A DNA stretch of 64,000 bases from Sphingopyxis jiangsuensis (GTDB lineage Bacteria; Pseudomonadota; Alphaproteobacteria; Sphingomonadales; Sphingomonadaceae), in assembly GCF_016734905.1 (NCBI RefSeq), contig NZ_JAERPO010000001.1:1240001-1304000 (forward strand), given 5' to 3'. The translations under genes were made by a program, and so were the position numbers. A model generated the notes under the pieces. It did no database searches, had not been told where the DNA came from, and saw only the letters and a list, made by a program, of their open reading frames with translations. Shown here in pieces: positions 62,266-64,000 of this stretch (within the stretch, counting starts at the first letter, position 1; every line of letters starts with the position of its first letter).

Positions 62266-62940
62266 ATGAGCAAGTTCGAACCCGTCGCCAAGGCGCCGGT
62301 CCGCATCCAGCAGAATATCCTCGCGCGCAGCGAGCGCCGCCTGCTCAACTGGCTCTGCGCGCGGCTGCCCGCGTGGGTGACGCCCGACCAACTCACCGCG
62401 CTCGGCTTCGCGGGCGCGGTGCTCGTCGCCGCGGGCTACCTGCTCAGCTGGGTCGACAGCGAGTGGCTGGGCCTCTCGCTTGTCGGCTATATCGTCAACT
62501 GGTTCGGCGATTCGCTCGACGGCAGCCTGGCGCGCTGGCGCGGCATCGAACGGCCGAATTACGGCTATTTCGTCGATCATAGCGTCGATGCGATCGCGAC
62601 CTTTCTGATGATCAGCGCGATCGGCATGAGCCCCTATATGCGGCTCGACGTCGCCCTGATGGCCGTGATCGGCTATTTCCTGCTGTCGATCCACACCTTC
62701 ATTTCGGCGAAGATCCTCGGCGAATTTCGTCTGTCCTACATGGCAGGCGGGCCGACCGAACTGCGACTGATGCTGATGGCGATGACCGCGCTCATGCCCG
62801 TGATCGGCGCCGCGGACGTTGCCGGAACCAATTTTTCGGTGTTCGACCTGTTCGCGCTCGTCGTTGCGAGCATCCTCGTCACGCTGTTCGTCGTCCAGAC
62901 ATCGACAACCGCGCGGATGCTGCGTCGCCGCGGCGACTAG
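62266..62940 (+). CDS. CDP-alcohol phosphatidyltransferase family protein
   Basis: A 224-residue membrane enzyme. The CAP motif is present in full: GDSLDGSLARWRG (DxxDGxxAR) and GYFVDHSVD (GxxxDxxxD). About five hydrophobic segments follow. It transfers a phosphatidyl group from CDP-diacylglycerol, or a related headgroup, to an alcohol; PgsA- or phosphatidylinositol-like substrates cannot be told apart. ATG 62266 follows AAAGGG; the frame upstream is not conserved-looking. Confidence 0.88.
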   Translation: MSKFEPVAKAPVRIQQNILARSERRLLNWLCARLPAWVTPDQLTALGFAGAVLVAAGYLLSWVDSEWLGLSLVGYIVNWFGDSLDGSLARWRGIERPNYGYFVDHSVDAIATFLMISAIGMSPYMRLDVALMAVIGYFLLSIHTFISAKILGEFRLSYMAGGPTELRLMLMAMTALMPVIGAADVAGTNFSVFDLFALVVASILVTLFVVQTSTTARMLRRRGD

Positions 62941-62949
62941 CCTCGTCGT

Positions 62950-63840
62950 TCAGGGCCGCGGACGCGCCTGCGCATAGCTGCCGAGCAACCGTAGCGATTT
63001 GGTCTGGAACTGCAGCTCGTCGAGCGCATTGTCGATCCGCTCGTCGCCGGGCGCGCCGACGATGTCGGCATAGAATTTGGTCGCCGCAAAGCTGCCGCCG
63101 ACCTGATAGCTTTCCAGCTTGGTCATATTGACGCCGTTGGTCGCAAAACCGCCGAGTGCCTTGTAGAGCGCGGCGGGGACATTCTTCACCTCGAAGACAA
63201 AGGTCGTCATCGGGGCGGCAATCGCCGACACGTCGGAAAGCGGCTCGCGCGCGAGGACGACGAAGCGCGTCATGTTATAATCGGCATCTTCCATTCCGGT
63301 GCCGTGCAGCGTCAGCCCATAGAGTTCCGCCGCGTGCGGCGGCGCAAGCGCAGCGAGCCCCACCTCGTCGCTATCGGCAACCCATGCCGCAGCGCCCGCC
63401 GTGTCACTGTGCGCAACGGGCGAGATATTGTTCGCGCGCAGCCACTGCCGGCACTGGCCGAGCGCTTGCTCGTGGCTCATCGCACGCGTCACCGGCCCGA
63501 GGTCGCGGCTCATCAGCCCGTAGCGGATCGGCAGGAAATGCTCGCCAACGATGTGCAGCCCCGATTCGGGAAGCAGGAAATGGATGTCGGCGACGCGGCC
63601 GTGCAGGCTGTTCTCGATCGGGATGATCGCGCGGTCGACGCGGCCGTCGCGCACTGCATCGATCGCATCGTCGAACGAATAGCAGGGCAGCGGCAGCGAA
63701 TTGGGGTCATATTCGCGCGCCGCAAGGTCGCTGTTCGCGCCGGGGGCACCCTGGAACGCGAGGCCGCGCGCCGGATTGGCGAGCGCCGCCGCCTTCATCG
63801 CGTCCACCAGATGCTGTGCCGATGCCGAATAACTGCCCAT
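62950..63840 (-). CDS. pheA: Prephenate dehydratase with ACT domain
   Basis: A 296-residue enzyme forming phenylpyruvate for phenylalanine. The substrate-binding blocks are LAFQGAPGANSDLAA, IPIENSLHGRVADIHFLL and NMTRFVVLAR (TRF catalytic Thr). The ACT domain begins TTFVFEVKNVPAALYKALGG and senses phenylalanine, with ESYQ where ESRP is typical. It is a stand-alone dehydratase, without chorismate mutase. ATG 63840 has AAAGG upstream. The frame is open to 63966 but not conserved. The last 160 bp of the window (63841-64000) show nothing I can name. Confidence 0.94.
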   Translation of the reverse strand: MGSYSASAQHLVDAMKAAALANPARGLAFQGAPGANSDLAAREYDPNSLPLPCYSFDDAIDAVRDGRVDRAIIPIENSLHGRVADIHFLLPESGLHIVGEHFLPIRYGLMSRDLGPVTRAMSHEQALGQCRQWLRANNISPVAHSDTAGAAAWVADSDEVGLAALAPPHAAELYGLTLHGTGMEDADYNMTRFVVLAREPLSDVSAIAAPMTTFVFEVKNVPAALYKALGGFATNGVNMTKLESYQVGGSFAATKFYADIVGAPGDERIDNALDELQFQTKSLRLLGSYAQARPRP

Positions 63841-64000
63841 GACTGCCTTTCCGCGCCAGAGCCGCGGCGCATAGCGGGAGGTCCGCCGACGCGCAACCGG
63901 CCCGTTCGCCGATTTCATCCCCTTGCGCCGCCGTCCGCGCGCCAGTAAGGGAGCGTCCAAATTCACAGCAAGCGCCCCGCGCCGGGGCTATCGAACGGGG

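Overview
The window is high-GC DNA with dense, often overlapping genes on both strands. The gene set and style point to an alphaproteobacterium of the Sphingomonadaceae, most likely Sphingopyxis-like. The clues are a SUF operon led by an Rrf2 regulator, CobS/CobT next to BolA and a J-domain protein, a TonB-dependent receptor, a SufT-type DUF59 protein, and several families of short palindromic repeats. The genus is an inference; no rRNA or tRNA gene is present to settle it.

Layout. 1-6.4 kb: 5' part of thrS, a two-membrane-protein plus XRE-regulator operon, an alpha/beta hydrolase, a MerC-like membrane protein behind a Zur-box-like palindrome, then a run ending in glyoxalase I and II genes and a lipoprotein. 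6.4-14.1 kb: acyl-CoA synthetase, gamma-glutamyltransferase and pyrD on the minus strand; a DUF885 lipoprotein and an AraC regulator on the plus strand; a possible small RNA ending in a clear terminator. 14.2-21.5 kb: the SUF iron-sulfur assembly operon sufR-B-C-D-S-T-A. 21.5-26 kb: extensin-like protein, cytochrome P450, a Tyr/Gly-rich lipoprotein and a dicarboxylate-type symporter. 26-32.3 kb: a tight minus-strand operon dnaJ-like, brkB, fabI, GNAT, aroC, SLC13 permease. 32.5-38.5 kb: pdxH-phzF, a beta-lactamase-fold hydrolase, an epoxide-hydrolase-like protein, and bolA-DUF2200-cupin-pirin. 38.5-46 kb: J-domain gene, cobS, a DUF900 hydrolase, an MFS transporter, a MITE-like element, cobT and a higBA toxin-antitoxin pair. 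46-54 kb: a ThDP enzyme with an aldehyde dehydrogenase, an LpxH-like phosphoesterase with a glycosyltransferase, and a TonB-dependent receptor. 54-64 kb: guaA, GFA protein, purT, an AAC(3)-I-like acetyltransferase, CHRD lipoprotein, polA, a CDP-alcohol phosphatidyltransferase and pheA.

The most unusual region is the SUF operon. Within 7 kb it carries seven palindromic units from three sequence families. Several lie inside coding sequence in frame: they form the C-terminus of SufR, an internal segment of SufC, and an N-terminal extension of SufS. Between sufB and sufC sits a DUF559 (Vsr-like endonuclease fold) gene whose coding region includes a palindrome near each end. The unit is bounded by a perfect 24-bp direct repeat from the sufB 3' end, so the SufB C-terminal peptide is encoded twice. 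The second copy differs almost only by synonymous changes. This looks like a small, nuclease-linked element that inserted into an essential operon while keeping translation coupled. It is the best candidate here for an undescribed system.
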